Shown here: positions 48,336 to 61,081 of the stretch, piece by piece
Layout: the number at the start of each line of letters is the position of its first letter
How positions within the stretch are numbered: the first letter of the stretch is position 1
Assembly (NCBI GenBank): GCA_031763025.1
Contig: JASSKH010000025.1
Location: forward strand, 8,981,665-9,045,664
Source: Macrocystis pyrifera
Taxonomy: Eukaryota > Sar > Phaeophyceae > Laminariales > Laminariaceae
Direction: 5' to 3'
Length of the DNA stretch: 64,000 nucleotides
Position numbers and translations under genes: made by a program
Notes under the pieces: model-generated
The model's input: only the letters and a program-made list of their open reading frames with translations
Told to the model about the DNA's origin: nothing
The model's database searches: none

Positions 48336-50308
48336 CAGAACTTTTTTTTGTAGGTGAAAACACTACCGCATATATAGCATATACCTGCTGTCACGGCTTT
48401 GCGGAAAAGCTGGGCCCAAATGCATTAGAGCACACGACACTGTGGCAGAAGAGTGGGCGCATTTCTCGAGCGTTTGTGTAATACTGACTGTGGCAGCGAT
48501 AGGTTGGCCGGGTCCGATAGCGGGCCAAGGAATACCTTACGCACAAGGTTCGAGCGCGCGTAGCAGTGAGGTAGTCCTGGCCTGAGGACAGGTCGTGGTT
48601 GGGGGCTCAACACGGACAAGGTGTCACGGTGTTGATTGGTGTTCTCGGCTCGCTCGAGGGGCGGACCGGGTTGGCTTTGGAGGACGAAGCCGGGTGCTTA
48701 ACCGTTGCTTGTTTCCTGGGTTGTTGTTTTGCGATTGCTTTGTTATTTTCTGTCACTATAGTAAACAACATGGCGGTTGATCGATCGTGCTTTCCTTTGA
48801 ACGACTGCTTCATGATTCGTGATGTCCCTGTCCAGCCGGGGGGCGGCCCTGGGAGGAGTGGAGTGCACAGCGCATGGCGCGGGGCAGTGAACAACGGCTG
48901 GAAGGAAGAAGGTGCCTCGGTAGCACTTTTGGCCCAAAACATTTCTCTATCCGATGGGGGCTTCCTTCTGAACAAATGAACAAACTACCCACTATGGTCT
49001 GCTTTTTGCTTTCGCAATGTATTTCGATGCAGATCCCCTGAAGGCCATGGGATTGATCGCCCCTCCGATTAAGCGTAGCGCAGTTTGCTTGAAAGCCGTT
49101 GTTTGGGTGACATACTCATGACTTTCTCATGACTTGTATCTAGCCCCCCAAGCGAAGAGACTCTTTTTTTTTTCTGGTGCACTCCGACCGTACCAGGGCT
49201 GCTCGGGCATTTTATTAACCCTAGGAACAGACTGGCCTGAAGTAGCCGTATGCGCCGCGTACAGTATGCTCCAAGACAGTGCGCATGCATATTTGAAGGT
49301 TTCAAAGCAGTTCGCGAGCGGGAAATCTCTAGAGCCAGAGCGTTTCAGGATAAGCAAAACACCAAGCCAGCGACCGAACTTGCTGCTACTCAAGCCCCCC
49401 CGGGACCAGAGCTAGAACAGGGTGTCGTGCCGAGATCGAAGTGGAACGGAGGTTAAACGCCCATTCCTGTGGCACAGGCTACGAAGGACCACGCAGGTTG
49501 GAAAGTTGAGTACCGACCGATCGTGAGAAGTCACTGCCTTTCACAGCTGACATATAGTTTGCCGTGGTTTGTCATAGAATAACAATTGATTCTGTGGCGC
49601 CCAGACTGTCCTAACGTACTCCAACGCGGGTGTTCTACTGGTATGTAGGCATGTATGCAACGTGGAGAGATGTGCAGGTGTGGGTGACCGCTTATACGCG
49701 TGCCTTATATTTCCCATTAGTAAAATGACGCTGTGCGTCCGCATATCATCGAGACCCACCAAACGCGCGTCATGTGATGACGTGTCTTCCTCGTAGAGGT
49801 GGGTGAGGCTCCTACGAGATTGCCGATATCAAGGAGGGATGTATGGTGCCGTAGGGTAGAGGTTAGGACTGTAAGCTATATATAGTCAACGTCGCTGACC
49901 CTAGTCAGTAGCTGGGTTAGTTGCTTACAGTCAAGTTGCGCGTGGATGGTTTACGGAGTTCTGCCGTGTTTGTGTCTGAAAAAATTGTCGCGTTTGTTTG
50001 TGTGACTGACTCCACGCGTGCTTTTCTTTCTGAAACATGCCAACACCCCGCACAAATCATGATGTAGATAATCGAGTTTCTCACCCGTCTTTGTGAGAGG
50101 TGGTTGCGCAAGATCTGCACCATACAGACCCAACCCGGGACACATGCGCTATTTATAGCTCATCACGTAGTAGATGATATATGGCGCCCACCCGGCGACA
50201 TGAACTACATAGGTCACACAAATCAGGGATATATGTGCCCTGAAATGTCTAGACCATCAAATGGGAATCGATGATGTTTAATGGGTGTGCAACATGCTTA
50301 GCCAGTTG

Positions 50309-50413
50309 TTACGGGGGACCATAGTAAATAGGACCTACGGTACAGACAAAAACCTATATATTTCCCTATTTTTACCAACTATATTTGGTCCTATTTACTA
50401 TGGTCCGCCGTAA
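50309..50413 (+). mobile_element. Family A MITE (right intergenic)
   Basis: TTACGGGGGACCATAGTAAA to CTATGGTCCGCCGTAA, 105 bp. Its left flank is TG rather than TA and its right flank TA. It has one change in the right terminus. Confidence 0.94.
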
Positions 50414-50940
50414 TAGCTGTCTTATTGCCGCCACCCAACTAGGTAAACTATCACACAGAGGCCGAGACCCACCTCCTCCCTTGCACAAGATGGAGACAAA
50501 AATAACTTTTAGAAACGTCGAACAATGTGTATCACATCCCACAAGGTATCGATAATCTCTCAATCAGGGTACGCCCAAGGGTGTGGTGCATTGTTTGATG
50601 TCTGCACAAGGATGGGTATACGCCCACATTGTGCAAGCGGAGATTTCCGGTCGCCTGTGCATTAGCGATAACGGTCCCAGTCAGGACGTGCCTCGCTTGA
50701 CGCCCCTTGTGGAAAGGGCTATTTCAGGACTAAACTATTCTTATTGGCGGGGACTTTAACCTATTAGTTTCGCTCTGAGGAACTACCCAACGCGTACGAG
50801 CTGGGCCAGCCATGAAGCGGACAATCAATCATGGAGTCGTATCTCGTGAACCTCTGCGAATTTGGACTTGAAATTTGGAGGCACTGACCCTGACATATCA
50901 GTGCATGTGCGAAAAAATAGTATATAAATAATTGTGAAAT

Positions 50941-51004
50941 TGCTAATGCTTGGGCTCAAAACTCGACGAGGTTGCTAATGCTTGGGCTCAAAAATCGACG
51001 AGGT
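50941..51004 (+). repeat. Short tandem duplication of about 33 bp
   Basis: GCTAATGCTTGGGCTCAAAA plus TCGACGAGGT appears twice with one base difference. Confidence 0.9.
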
Positions 51005-52227
51005 TTCGGTCAAAAACCCCAAAACACCATTTTTTTACACTAAATTACGCAATAAAACCGTCGTTCCCGATCAAGGCAGAAATTAGGTGGCGACGTTGCC
51101 CGGGATACAAGGAGAAGATCGACATCAGTTTCAATACCCAATTCGTTGCCCATCGCGAGATATGGCCAAAAACAATATTTCATACTTAAATCAAGCGTAA
51201 CGAGAAAAGTGGTGTTTACTGCGATGCAGCACTCAATTTTGCGATTCTCGATCTGAAAGTTAAGCATTGTGTATTTGTGACGCCCGTGCCAACTTATGTC
51301 GTTCCTCTGGCCTTTCGGTTTTTCGTTTTTCAGAGGAGTTTCAGTCGTGTTTCTATTTTTTTGGGTTCATTTTCGTTGATAGCTCTCTCTCTCTCGAAAA
51401 AAAAAATGCCGGAACGACACGTCTCGGTTGGTGCATGGACAACACCGCGTCAAAATTTCATGTCCAACTGCGTAAAATTGGGCGCTGCATGGCCGACCTC
51501 CTGAATCGACAGGGTCTTGGCTGGCCCAGCTCTTACGACATGAAACCTCATTTAGTGTGTGTGTGTGTTTTTGTATGTATTTCGCTCTCCGATGTGTAGG
51601 GTTAACTAAAGCTCCAGCTCACCACGCTCCCACATACATGGTATACTTCTACAACGTAATCATTGTATGCCTACGGTAGCATAGCATGCCTGTAGCATGC
51701 CTACGGTATGATGAGGGTCGCCCATTCCAGGTTTTCTCGATCGTTGTTTTTTTTATGGCGGCCTTCTTTTAGGTTATAGACCTGGGAAAAATCCGGTAGG
51801 TCATCTACCGTTTCATTGCTTGGGGGCGTCACGTTTTTGCCCTTGCGTATTAGGGCTGCGCCCACACTGCTTAGAGTTAGTGATACGATACGGTTTAAAG
51901 TCGGGGGGAAAAAGTGCACGCATTGCGGAGACCATCGATCTACACTTGTCGGCCCAGATATCTCAGGGCAGTGAGATCCCTGATTTGTACCAGGTAGGAT
52001 CTAGCTGGTGTTGCCGGGTGGAAGCCGTGTACCCTACCTACCCTGCATGGTCTACCATAGGACATACTCCGCAGCTGTATGTGGGAGTGTTGATCGGGTC
52101 ACGCTTCTACAACATATTGGTGAAAACACTAGTGTTTGTGCATGAGGGGCCTCACAAGCGTTGAGTATACAACCGTGGCATGATCCCCCCCCTGCATACC
52201 GTGTGCTGGGTTTAGGCCGGTCCGCGG

Positions 52228-52261
<34 letters not shown>

Positions 52262-52262
52262 C
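52228..52262. repeat. TA microsatellite
   Basis: About 17 TA units with one TTTA interruption. Confidence 0.95.
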
Positions 52263-53099
52263 CACGCTCAGCCCTGTGTGTGTTTTCTTTTTGACTTTGG
52301 GAACTTTAATAGACTCTTGTTACCCTCCAGCTCATCTCGCGGGAGTTTTTACGCCTAACGGCCTGTTGAACAGGCCGTGGTCTCAGGCGTTTACTGCCCC
52401 CCTTTCCCCGGTAAACGCCTTGTTATATTTTGATCGCAGATGCTTTCAGCGCTCCCATTTGTTGGTATGAGTAGTGTGGTACAATGATACGTTCACAAGA
52501 AATCTTGGTCCCTGCAGGACACAGCAGCAGTGGTGGTGGCAAAACCCCCATTTGATATACTCATCAGTTTTTTGTCATAAGTGCTTTATTTCCGGCTAGA
52601 GAGTCCGTCGTATTCACTGGGGAAAACGTGATATTATGGTCCGGGGTGGCCACCAGGCAGCCCCTACTCACCGTGAAACCGAAGAAATATGCAGAGCATC
52701 GGTAGGTTCAACTTTCCGGATATGTCAATTGTGTGTCAAATACCTTTATACATCACTACGAATCCACCGTAGCCTATCACTTCCACCCGCACCAACAGCA
52801 CGCCAAACCTCATGCATCTTTCTGCTGCTACATTCGCGTTGCGTTTTCGTTGTCCTCGTCGACGACCGCTGGGGCTCCGAAGATGGGCGATATAACGAGG
52901 TTAGGAAGCACAACCATATCCGTCGGAGCATCAATGGAATACAGCGTACTGCTCTCCGCGATCTCCTGTGCGACTTTCGGGACGACGTCAACAGCGTCGG
53001 TGCCGGTGCTCAACCGGTGCGTGCGCCATTTCGGCTGCTAATCTAGAGTTGTTTTCCTCCACAACTGTGTACAACATCCCCTGCGGGTGGGGCACGACA

Positions 53100-53425
53100 G
53101 TTTGTTCCTTTTATTTTTTTTTCTCTTTTTCTTTTTGTCTTTCGATCTGTCTTGTGTGTTTTTTTTTTTTTTCTCTTTGTTTCGTTTCGTTTCTCTATTT
53201 CATAGAATGTGTATGTCGTGCCTGTCGTATCCAGTATGACGACATGGTATTGCATTGCTCACTGCTGTGCTTACTGCATACATGGCAACGTATTATCTCT
53301 GTGACGTAGCTTTGTGACTACAGAACTTGTATCTCTTTTTCTCTTCTAGGATTGAAGAATCGACACGGACACTGGTTGTGCTGGATGTCGACGGGTAGAA
53401 AGAACGGTTTAATGTGAAGAAAACA
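53100..53425 (+). repeat. Dispersed repeat, copy 2 of a pair (partner near 2.5 kb)
   Basis: It shares the T-rich block, the GTGTATGTCGTGCCT core and the GTCGACGGGTAGAAA end with 2505-2780, with moderate divergence. It is followed by a short CAA microsatellite (about 53421-53448). The pair lies on either side of the ABCC gene in direct orientation. Confidence 0.7.
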
Positions 53426-53880
53426 ACAACAACAACAACAACAACATCAATGGCGAACTAGGAGTGTCTCGTTCGTCAGTACCGTAGTATCTTCCATACG
53501 TACTTTGCAATCGCTTTGCAAGTAGGAATTTGAACTGACAGCCGTTTCTTCTGCCACTCCGGCACCACCGTTCACCTTCTCATACAAAACAGTCCAGTCT
53601 CTCACGCCCCATGTATCTATGCATCACCCCTCCCTCCCCCAAAAACAAATCAGAAAGGTCAAAATAACTTCAAACCCCCCCCACACCCATCCCACCCCCG
53701 CCCCCTCTCCCCCGACCAACCTACAAGCCCAACTGGATTACGTCAACCCCCTCCCCCTCCCCGCCTTGAAAAACATTTGACCCACTCCCCCGACCCCCCC
53801 CGCCTTACACTCCTCCCGCCCACGAACATTCCAACTCTGAGCCATCAATCAACCATCGGACGCCCGCACCCTTACCGAGG

Positions 53881-54588
53881 TCGATCGTGAACGCAGAAGA
53901 GTACGATGATCCCGGTGCTCGGACGACGCAAACTTGAGAGTTCAAGCCCAAAGTCCGTAGGATCCTCGACGGCGAAGACGACGGTGGTCACGATAACAGC
54001 ACGGACAGCGATGGCGACGATGATGATGACGACGCGCCTCCGACCTTCGAGCCCTGCCTTTGAGCAACTCCGCGAACGCAATGTTACCATCGGTCGTCGT
54101 GGCGGAGGGAGAGGGCGTGGCCGCGTCTACGGTGGTTGTCTTCGCCCTGTCTCAGGAGATGCGTGAAGCACGCACTGGATATGTTTCTTCTCCCGGACTC
54201 CGTGGACGGAACGTCGGGCGGGGACGCGGCGGCGGCCGTGCATGGACGAAACGCACGAGGCGGCGGTCGTGCTCCTCGAGGCGACCGAGGCGGCAGATCC
54301 AGATCCAACGCAGCAGTTGCGGCCGACGCTCGTTTACAAGAGCATGCTTTTACGAAAGCTGCCCTCCAACGAATGTCAATCAAAATGTCGGATCGTCGGC
54401 AAGCAGAGGCAGAGGAGGCCTGGGAGGCTTCGGGGCAACGCAGAGAACTCCAGATAACGGAAAAGGTCAGAAATCGGGCTGACGCGCAGGAATTTCGACT
54501 GCAGGTGTGTAAAATACTAGATACAGCACGGCGAAGTATTGACCCCAATGCCGGAAACGTCCGTCGTGCGAGCGCCGTCCGTTGGTAA
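53881..54588 (+). pseudogene. Possible decayed coding segment, unknown family
   Basis: One plus-strand frame shows protein-like composition with two in-frame stops. The first part reads NAEEYDDPGARTTQT; a stop at 53935 precedes EFKPKVRRILDGEDDGG and an Asp run ending APPTFEPCL, with a second stop at 54061. The same frame then stays open to 54588 through VAADARLQEHAFTKAALQRM and a charged helix QAEAEEAW...EFRLQVCKILDTARRSI. The pattern of acidic block plus C-terminal coiled segment recalls nuclear or transposon-associated DNA-binding proteins, but no domain is recognised. Introns could replace the stops, so it may be a real gene. Confidence 0.3.
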
Positions 54589-55433
54589 CTTCTTCTCAGG
54601 TTCTTTTTGGACCTCGCTCGGTTTTGCATGTACAAGTAGTTAATGGGCTTCTGCTTTACTACCCACCCACTCCTGAGCAGGCAGTTGCAGTGGGTTTACG
54701 GCTAGGTCGTGATATCCCCTCGAGTCGTTGTGCGAGGCCGGTGATCTTCATAAAAACAACATGCACCATCTTTTTGGCGTTTCATTCTCACTTGGCCTAC
54801 AACGTACGTATCAGATATAAACTAGTGTGCCCGTTCCAGGTGTAACCTGGCGGTATACCGGGTCTCTCTTTCGGGTCCTTCTGCCCCTTTTACGTGGTCT
54901 CTCACGCACAACCGTCCCGCCAATATTTCGCGTGCCTCCGCTTCCTATGACGGTTTCAGAAGGCGCGCCTTGCCCGCACGGAAACAAACGCGGAGCGCGT
55001 GGAATCACTCCAGCAAGAGGAGCGGGTGGAGCCCAGCGGGGAGAAGGCATGGACCGAGCTTCATGCATTGGTTGTGTTTTCAATCAAGATGAAGCACGTG
55101 CAGGCTCACACCCGTTGTTTTTGTGATGCCGTCTTCCTTTTTAGTGAGCATCCCCTTGTACTGTAGAACGCGCGCTTTAGGTATAGGTTTCCCCGGAGGC
55201 ATTCTGAGGTAGGGACGCACCGAAACATTTATGAGGCTCCTTTCTCATTTGAGGATTGCGCTACAGGGTATCTCACCCCAAAGCTGACAACTCCCCCCCC
55301 CCCCCCCCCCCCCCCCCCGAAATTAGCAATGGCATGAATGGCCCAGGTACAAAACGGACAATACTGGTGAAATTGTTCTGGTCTTCCAATGATAAGGCAT
55401 GTTTTAATGGGTACACGTTATATAGTTGCTCGG

Positions 55434-55530
55434 TGCCCTTGACCATTTTAGGAGTGCAGTCCTGTTGTCGGTACCAACCAGTCTAATTCTAAGTAGTTTG
55501 TCCCCAACACGAGACTGCGGTCCTAAAAAA
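55434..55530. mobile_element. Family D hairpin MITE (right intergenic)
   Basis: TTTTAGGAGTGCAGTCCTG and ACGAGACTGCGGTCCTAAAA surround CTAATTCTAAGTAGTTTGTC. It is similar in size and interior to the copy at 61549. Confidence 0.8.
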
Positions 55531-57384
55531 TACCGATGTTCACAATTGATTTGGCCGAAAAGCGTCACACCTCGTATCGTAGCACGGGTTGCTTGGTGTG
55601 TCTGTTGTACATATTAGATCAACACTGTAGCTTGGGGTCACCACACCATCTTCTTCTTCTATTCTAATGAAGCTTCTCGTAAAACTCACCTAACAATGGC
55701 TATACGTTTGCCTCGAACATTTTTTATTTAGACTGTGTATTGACCGGCCATCGGCAATCGAGTCTAGGCGTACACACCAGCTACGAGCCGGTACACACGC
55801 CAATCGCCATACCTAATGGTACAGCGGTGTGGAGCTGTGATTTGATTGACGTCGTCTATCAAAGGGGCACGAGCTGGTTCCAGCAGGAACTAACTGCAGC
55901 ATTTCACCATCGGGCAACCAAGCAAAGTATATGTCCGTGGAAGTTTTCGACTTTGAACATATCTACATGGCCACATGAACAACGAGAACACATCGACCAC
56001 GAGATTTTTGGCGTGCGAGTTGCAGTTCGAGAGACAAGAGCATTCTTCGTAATTATTGGGGAGGCGCTAGTTCGTAGGGAAAAGCTGTCAGTAGCAAAAT
56101 CATTAAAGTATGTATTCAGGTCATATGTCGGTCAACATGCTGAGTACTTCGATACATGATCGTATCAACACGGGAAAGATGTCCCCGTAACGTTTGTTTT
56201 TCTGCGAGATAGGAATGTTGTGGTAAGAGACGCCTGCCAAAGTACTAAAACAGTGAACAGTGTACCGAGCAAATTTGTGACCTCGGGGGGGACATTACCC
56301 TTCCGGGAGTTCATGTTTGCGCCATTGGTTTTAAGAGTTGGAAAGCAAAGTTGGCGTGTTTCTTCTTCATGGCAATGTAAAAGTGTTAGGGCTGGCGTTT
56401 TTTTTTTTTTGTTTTTATTTTTCGTCCGTCAAATAATAGTAAAAAAAATCCGAATGTTTCCAAAATTTCGTAAAATTGAGGCTTAAGAACGCGAAAAAAA
56501 CACAACAAACGAAGCGCACCAAAAGGTCAGCCGTCAGTGTTTACACATTGCCCTGAAGAACAACCGTGCCGAATGTTGTGTCTCAACTCTTAAAAACATA
56601 GCGCAAAGCCACGAAGTCGGAAAGGTTCACCTGCGGTTGGAATCAGCAGCTTGTAGGACTTGTTGGTCATAAATAATGTTCTGAATGGTAAGGCTTCTCA
56701 ACTGAATAACTACCCAACTCGTGTGTGTTTCACATGCATTTAGCATTTCAGACCTAGGTCATGGGATCGATCTTCGGGTTGAACGTGCATTTTTCTCGAA
56801 GCCAGTTTTGGGGTGAGACTTGCAGTTCCTCAAGGAGTTAGTCGCCTAGAAAAAATCAGGTGCACCCATACCGTATCACTGTCGCCGGCTGCTCGTGTCT
56901 CGCTCCCGTCATCTGGTCGATACTTACTGTAATGCGAACATATCTGCCCAACCGGCTTACGCTTTGTCTTGTTCTTCATCATCTGATATTCACTTGCCAC
57001 TTCCAGCTCTTGCAACTCGTGGCGGTCTATGGACATTGTCAAGCTGTGGTTACACGTATCGTCGCCCCCCCCCCCCCTCCCCCACTGTTACTTTCGTTTC
57101 TTATGGCCAATGGGCTTCACTTGGTATTCCCACTGCCTCACTGCTCGTCGATGTACGTCACGTTTTTCATACTCGCGCTTAGGGACTTTCAGCCGAGTGG
57201 TAAGACTCAGGCAAAACACCCTGTGTCTGTGGTATGGCACACCAACATAGATTCGAACTCCATCAAGAACGCCAGCAGAAATGATAGTCTGTACCGATGA
57301 TCCCATACTGCACCTTGCCATTGGGTGGGACAATATAAACAAACAGACACTTCCTGTATAGGGGCAATAGTTGACATCACACGG

Positions 57385-57830
57385 CCGAATCTAGGCCGGG
57401 TCGCTGAAATCACGTAGCCAAGATGTTGCGGGGCGCTAGAACATCACACACCGAATTCTGGGTCGACGTGCCGAAAATCATGCACACGAACGAGTTTTTG
57501 TCGGACCAACGCAGCTACTGAACCGAGCTGTGTTGGGCAGCCGAAACCTAGGGGCCTGGTTCTAGGTCGCGCCGCTGAAACTACGGCAATAAGCTGTCTA
57601 GAATTTTCTGGAATTAGCGCGCCCGAGCCTAAGTGGGGTAGCTGAAAAAAACACGTTAGAAACCGAGCTGTATCGGGTCCCGCCGAACTTTTAGCGCACT
57701 GGGTCGGATCCCTGAAATCACGCCGACTGTTTCCGGACGCTGAAAACAACCGCATGGAGCTGTGTCGGGTCGCTGAAGCTGCAAAACTAAAGCTGTATCG
57801 GGCGGCTGAAATCATGCCGGCCTGACGTGC
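57385..57830 (+). repeat. Degenerate tandem repeat (GAGCTGTATCGGGTCGCTGAAATCA)
   Basis: About ten diverged units of 35-50 bp share a GGGTCG.CTGAAA core and a preceding GAGCTGT. Spacing is irregular. No reading frame is preserved across units. Confidence 0.8.
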
Positions 57831-59601
57831 AACTTTTTACCAGGGTGGTGCTGCTCCAAGCTCCGGGTCGACGAATGTTGCCGCTGCGCGCACTGTACTG
57901 AAACGAAGCTCAAATATTTTTAGAAATTTATCAAACATCTGGGTTTACTCCCGCGGTAAGCTGGAAGGATGGTGCTGGTATTAAACATGGTAGTCGTTAG
58001 TTAGACCGACAGAGTGGATACGCTGTGTCGGGGATGGAAACAGTTGGTGATGCCTTTTTGGGTCTATAGTCGAATGAGGGTAACTAGTCGAGAGCAAGTG
58101 CAACGTTAAAATGAAGCTGTTGCAACGAATTGTGAGGACCTCAGACTGCGGACAAGAAAATCTGAACGTCGGGGCGTGCAAGCGCTTCCCCCACCTTGAC
58201 GAAAAGTAGTGAACACAGGGGTGTACGAGCACTCCACGCCTGGTTCTCCTCTCATCTTGATGAGTGCTTGAAGCAACGTCCCCACACACATACGGTATGT
58301 CGCTGCGAAATCTAGGATCTACAGCCTGCTCACACGATGCTCAATCTTCGAGGATTTTCCCACCAGGAATCTTGGTGTGGTGGATGGATCATGCGCATAA
58401 CGGAAAGTAACAGGGCTGTTATATCCTCGGTTGTTTCTGTGAAGAGACTTGTGAAGCAATCAAGTCACATCGTCACGTTTAAAATACCGCAAAGCGCTGT
58501 ATATCTATCTGTGACGTAAACGTAATTACAGCAGTAGTGGTAGTTCGAGAAAAGTTGCTTACTATACGTCATAGATCAGTAGGAACGCTGAATCTTTCCA
58601 ACGGTAAAATAGAAAGCAAACGCCGGAGGGGAGGGTGGGAAGACACACGAGTGACCACGGCCTTTGTTCAGAAAGCCGCTGAGAGTGAAGCCAGTGAGAG
58701 TGATGGCAAAATCCATGAGGGTGGAGCCAGTGAAAGCGAGATGAAGAAGAAAGCGGTAAAATGGCGCCACAGAACCTGGTATTGGGGGGGGTATACCCAG
58801 TTATAAGCATCGTGTTGTTCGAGTATCAGTTTAAAAAAGGTCCGTGCATTTAGGGACAGAGGGGTAACTTTTTTTGGGGGGGGGGGTAGCTCCTAGCTCG
58901 AGGAGCGCTCCATAACTCGTCCATGAACAGAGACTTCGCAAACAAACAAACACAAAAAAAACTTTAACCGGATGAAACATCGCATGGCACACGTACAGTT
59001 AGTAGGTGGTGTGAAACCAACCTCCCACTGAAACAACAAACAAACGTGCATCAAACATGGTAAGGATGTTGAAGAGGCGCCGGCAGGTAGAAACACAACA
59101 GACAGGTCGAAATGCGCTCGTGCACCTCTGTCGCAGCGCGCGTCTATCGGCTTACTTACTACCAGGTAGTAGTGATGCTCTTTCGTTTTTTTCTCGAAAC
59201 CGGTTTTTGAGCGAGGTATGCTAACTGATACGTACCGGTAGTAGTATTTGCTCTTCAAGCGAGGGCCCTAATATCCATTTTTAGACGCAAGGCCACCGTA
59301 GCGCCCACGATTAATTGTTCATACTGCTGTGCTCCTTTGTCCGGACACGTAGTAAGGACCGTGTGCGTGTGATATTTCGCTCCTGATGTAACAATGGCGG
59401 TCATCTTGGTCCGAGAGAAAAACAGACTGTCCGCATATATGCCGCGTAACTTTCCCGGCGACTGCGTCCAGAAATGTAACGCCGGTCCTTTGATTTTCAT
59501 TGGAATTATTAATTAATGGTGATCTCGGTGCAAAAAGCAAAAAAAAGAGCGTGCCCGTCAAACGAGCGGTGCAACTCTCGCAACTTTGAAAGCTTCACAT
59601 G

Positions 59602-59706
59602 TTACGGGGGTCCATAGTAAATAGGACCAAATATTGTCAGTAAAAATATGTAAATATAGATGTTTTTATGTGCACCATAAGTCCTATTAACTATGGACCC
59701 CCGTAA
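59602..59706 (-). mobile_element. Family A MITE, inverted (right intergenic)
   Basis: TTACGGGGGTCCATAGTAAA to CTATGGACCCCCGTAA with near-perfect arms and an inverted interior. The flanks are TG/GA rather than TA. Confidence 0.93.
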
Positions 59707-59998
59707 GAGTAACTACTGCTGTACTGCTGTATGTCCTGAAATTTTTCGTGCGTTTCGATGTACTGTGCTGTGTTGTATCAAGCAGTCCCCGAACGGAACT
59801 TACGTAGTAGCTACCGTACGTACTGCTGTATGTCTTGAAATTTTACGTTCGTTTCGATATACTGCTGTGTTGTATCAAGCAGTCCCCGAACGGTCCGCAT
59901 AATGCCATATACGTACGAAACATATATATACATATATTCGCGTAACTCACACTAAAGTCAAGTCGTAAAAAATGGTACCATGGTATGCTATATTTCAT

Positions 59999-60369
59999 CC
60001 CCCCCCACACACTATCGTATACCACGTAGTGTTCAAGGTAAGGCACCCAAGAGGCAGTTACATAGTACTCCCATTGCTGTCTCTGGAAGTGGCCACACCG
60101 GAAATGAAGCTAACTCATTGAAGCTGTAATCCATAAGCAAGTCCGCCTCACAAGCGGTTCTTAGTAGGATGCAGCTCACCCTTCATGCGACTCGCCGGAC
60201 ACCTCACGGCGCTTCATGCTTGGTGCAAGCAATGTCTGCCTGGTTGGTGAAAACCCGACATGCTCCGTCCCGGCAATGTAGGGATGCGAAGGTCTATGGT
60301 CATAGGACTACGGCCATGCATGAGGTCGAGTACATCTCTCCTATCGAGTACACCCCCCCACACACTATC
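59999..60369 (+). mobile_element. Family B retroposon, full length, with 17-bp target duplication
   Basis: CCCCCCCACACACTATC flanks the element on both sides (60000-60016 and 60353-60369). The body runs from GTATACCACGTAGTGTTCAA through GGTAAGGCACCCAAGAGG, the core and GAGGTCGAGTACATC, with a small duplicated end. This copy best defines the family's 5' end, and its body of about 336 bp sets the full length. Confidence 0.95.
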
Positions 60370-60472
60370 TGTTCACCCAAGTATTGGTTCATACAGGCGG
60401 GTATCGGTACAGGAAATAAAAAAAATATCTTGTATGGAGCTGTTGGGTTCACCACGTTGTAGATATTAATAA

Positions 60473-61081
60473 TATTCCAGGAATATTCCTATGCTCTGTA
60501 TATGCTTGTGTGTGTACACGTACTGCCACAATGAACAGCCTGAAAAAAACGTGGAGGGGGTGGGGGGGGGGGGGAGGGGGTGGAGGGGGGGGTGGAGGGG
60601 GGTGAAGGGGGTGGAGGAGGGTGATATTGCTCCGCGGTCTATGGTGCTCAGCACCATGAGTTTGATGCTGGGTTCAATTCCCGGGTTGCGGCGCTTTTTT
60701 CTTTTTTTACATCCGACAATTTTTTACCGTTCGAGGTGGCGTAGGGTGATATTGCTCCGCGGTCTACGCTGCCCAGCACCATGAATTTAATTAGTGCTGG
60801 GATCAATTCCCGGGTTGCGACGCTTTTTTCTTTTTTTACACCAGACAAAATTTTGACCGTTCGACGTTTTCTGGCCGTGTACGGTTCGCGCTTCGCGGTC
60901 AAGGCCTCCGGCGGCTCCTGCGGAGGGCTAATTATATTTCTGCACCTTGCGGGTGGGAGCGGGAAGCCAAACGGGATCACATTCGGGTGAGGTCAGGTCC
61001 GGGTGGGATCAGGAGAGCCAAGCCGGGGCCTGTTTTGTTTTCTCGCTTTGTACGGAGAATATTCCCAGAGGAACTTATTTC
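60473..61081 (+). mobile_element. Family E tRNA-related SINE with duplicated tRNA-like head
   Basis: Two tandem tRNA-like heads, near 60626-60690 and 60746-60820, each carry GATATTGCTCCGCGGTCTA and a B box (GGGTTCAATTCCC, GGGATCAATTCCC). The first forms a perfect five-pair T arm with a seven-base loop (60668-60684). Each is followed by TTTTTTCTTTTTTTAC, which would stop RNA polymerase III. The shared body follows, up to the CTGTTTTGTTTTCTCGC region. Confidence 0.8.

Larger units (their letters stand above)
46540..53870. other. Right intergenic region, first part
   Basis: Apart from the listed elements I see no gene. Open frames at 48599-48979 (126 codons), 49134-49456 (two overlapping frames) and 51267-51599 have no recognisable domain. 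A minus-strand frame at 53013-52828, containing VAQEIAESSTLYSIDAPTDM, reads protein-like and could be an exon remnant, but nothing around it confirms this. Confidence 0.4.

Noticed and set aside
55740-56159. 139-codon open frame
   Set aside because: No ATG inside the frame, no recognised domain, and codon use like the surrounding AT-rich DNA.
57183-57262. tRNA-Ser/Leu-like segment (GCCGAGTGGTAAGA, then GATTCGAACTC)
   Set aside because: A-box and B-box words are present, but acceptor and T stems do not pair, so it is at most a tRNA relic.
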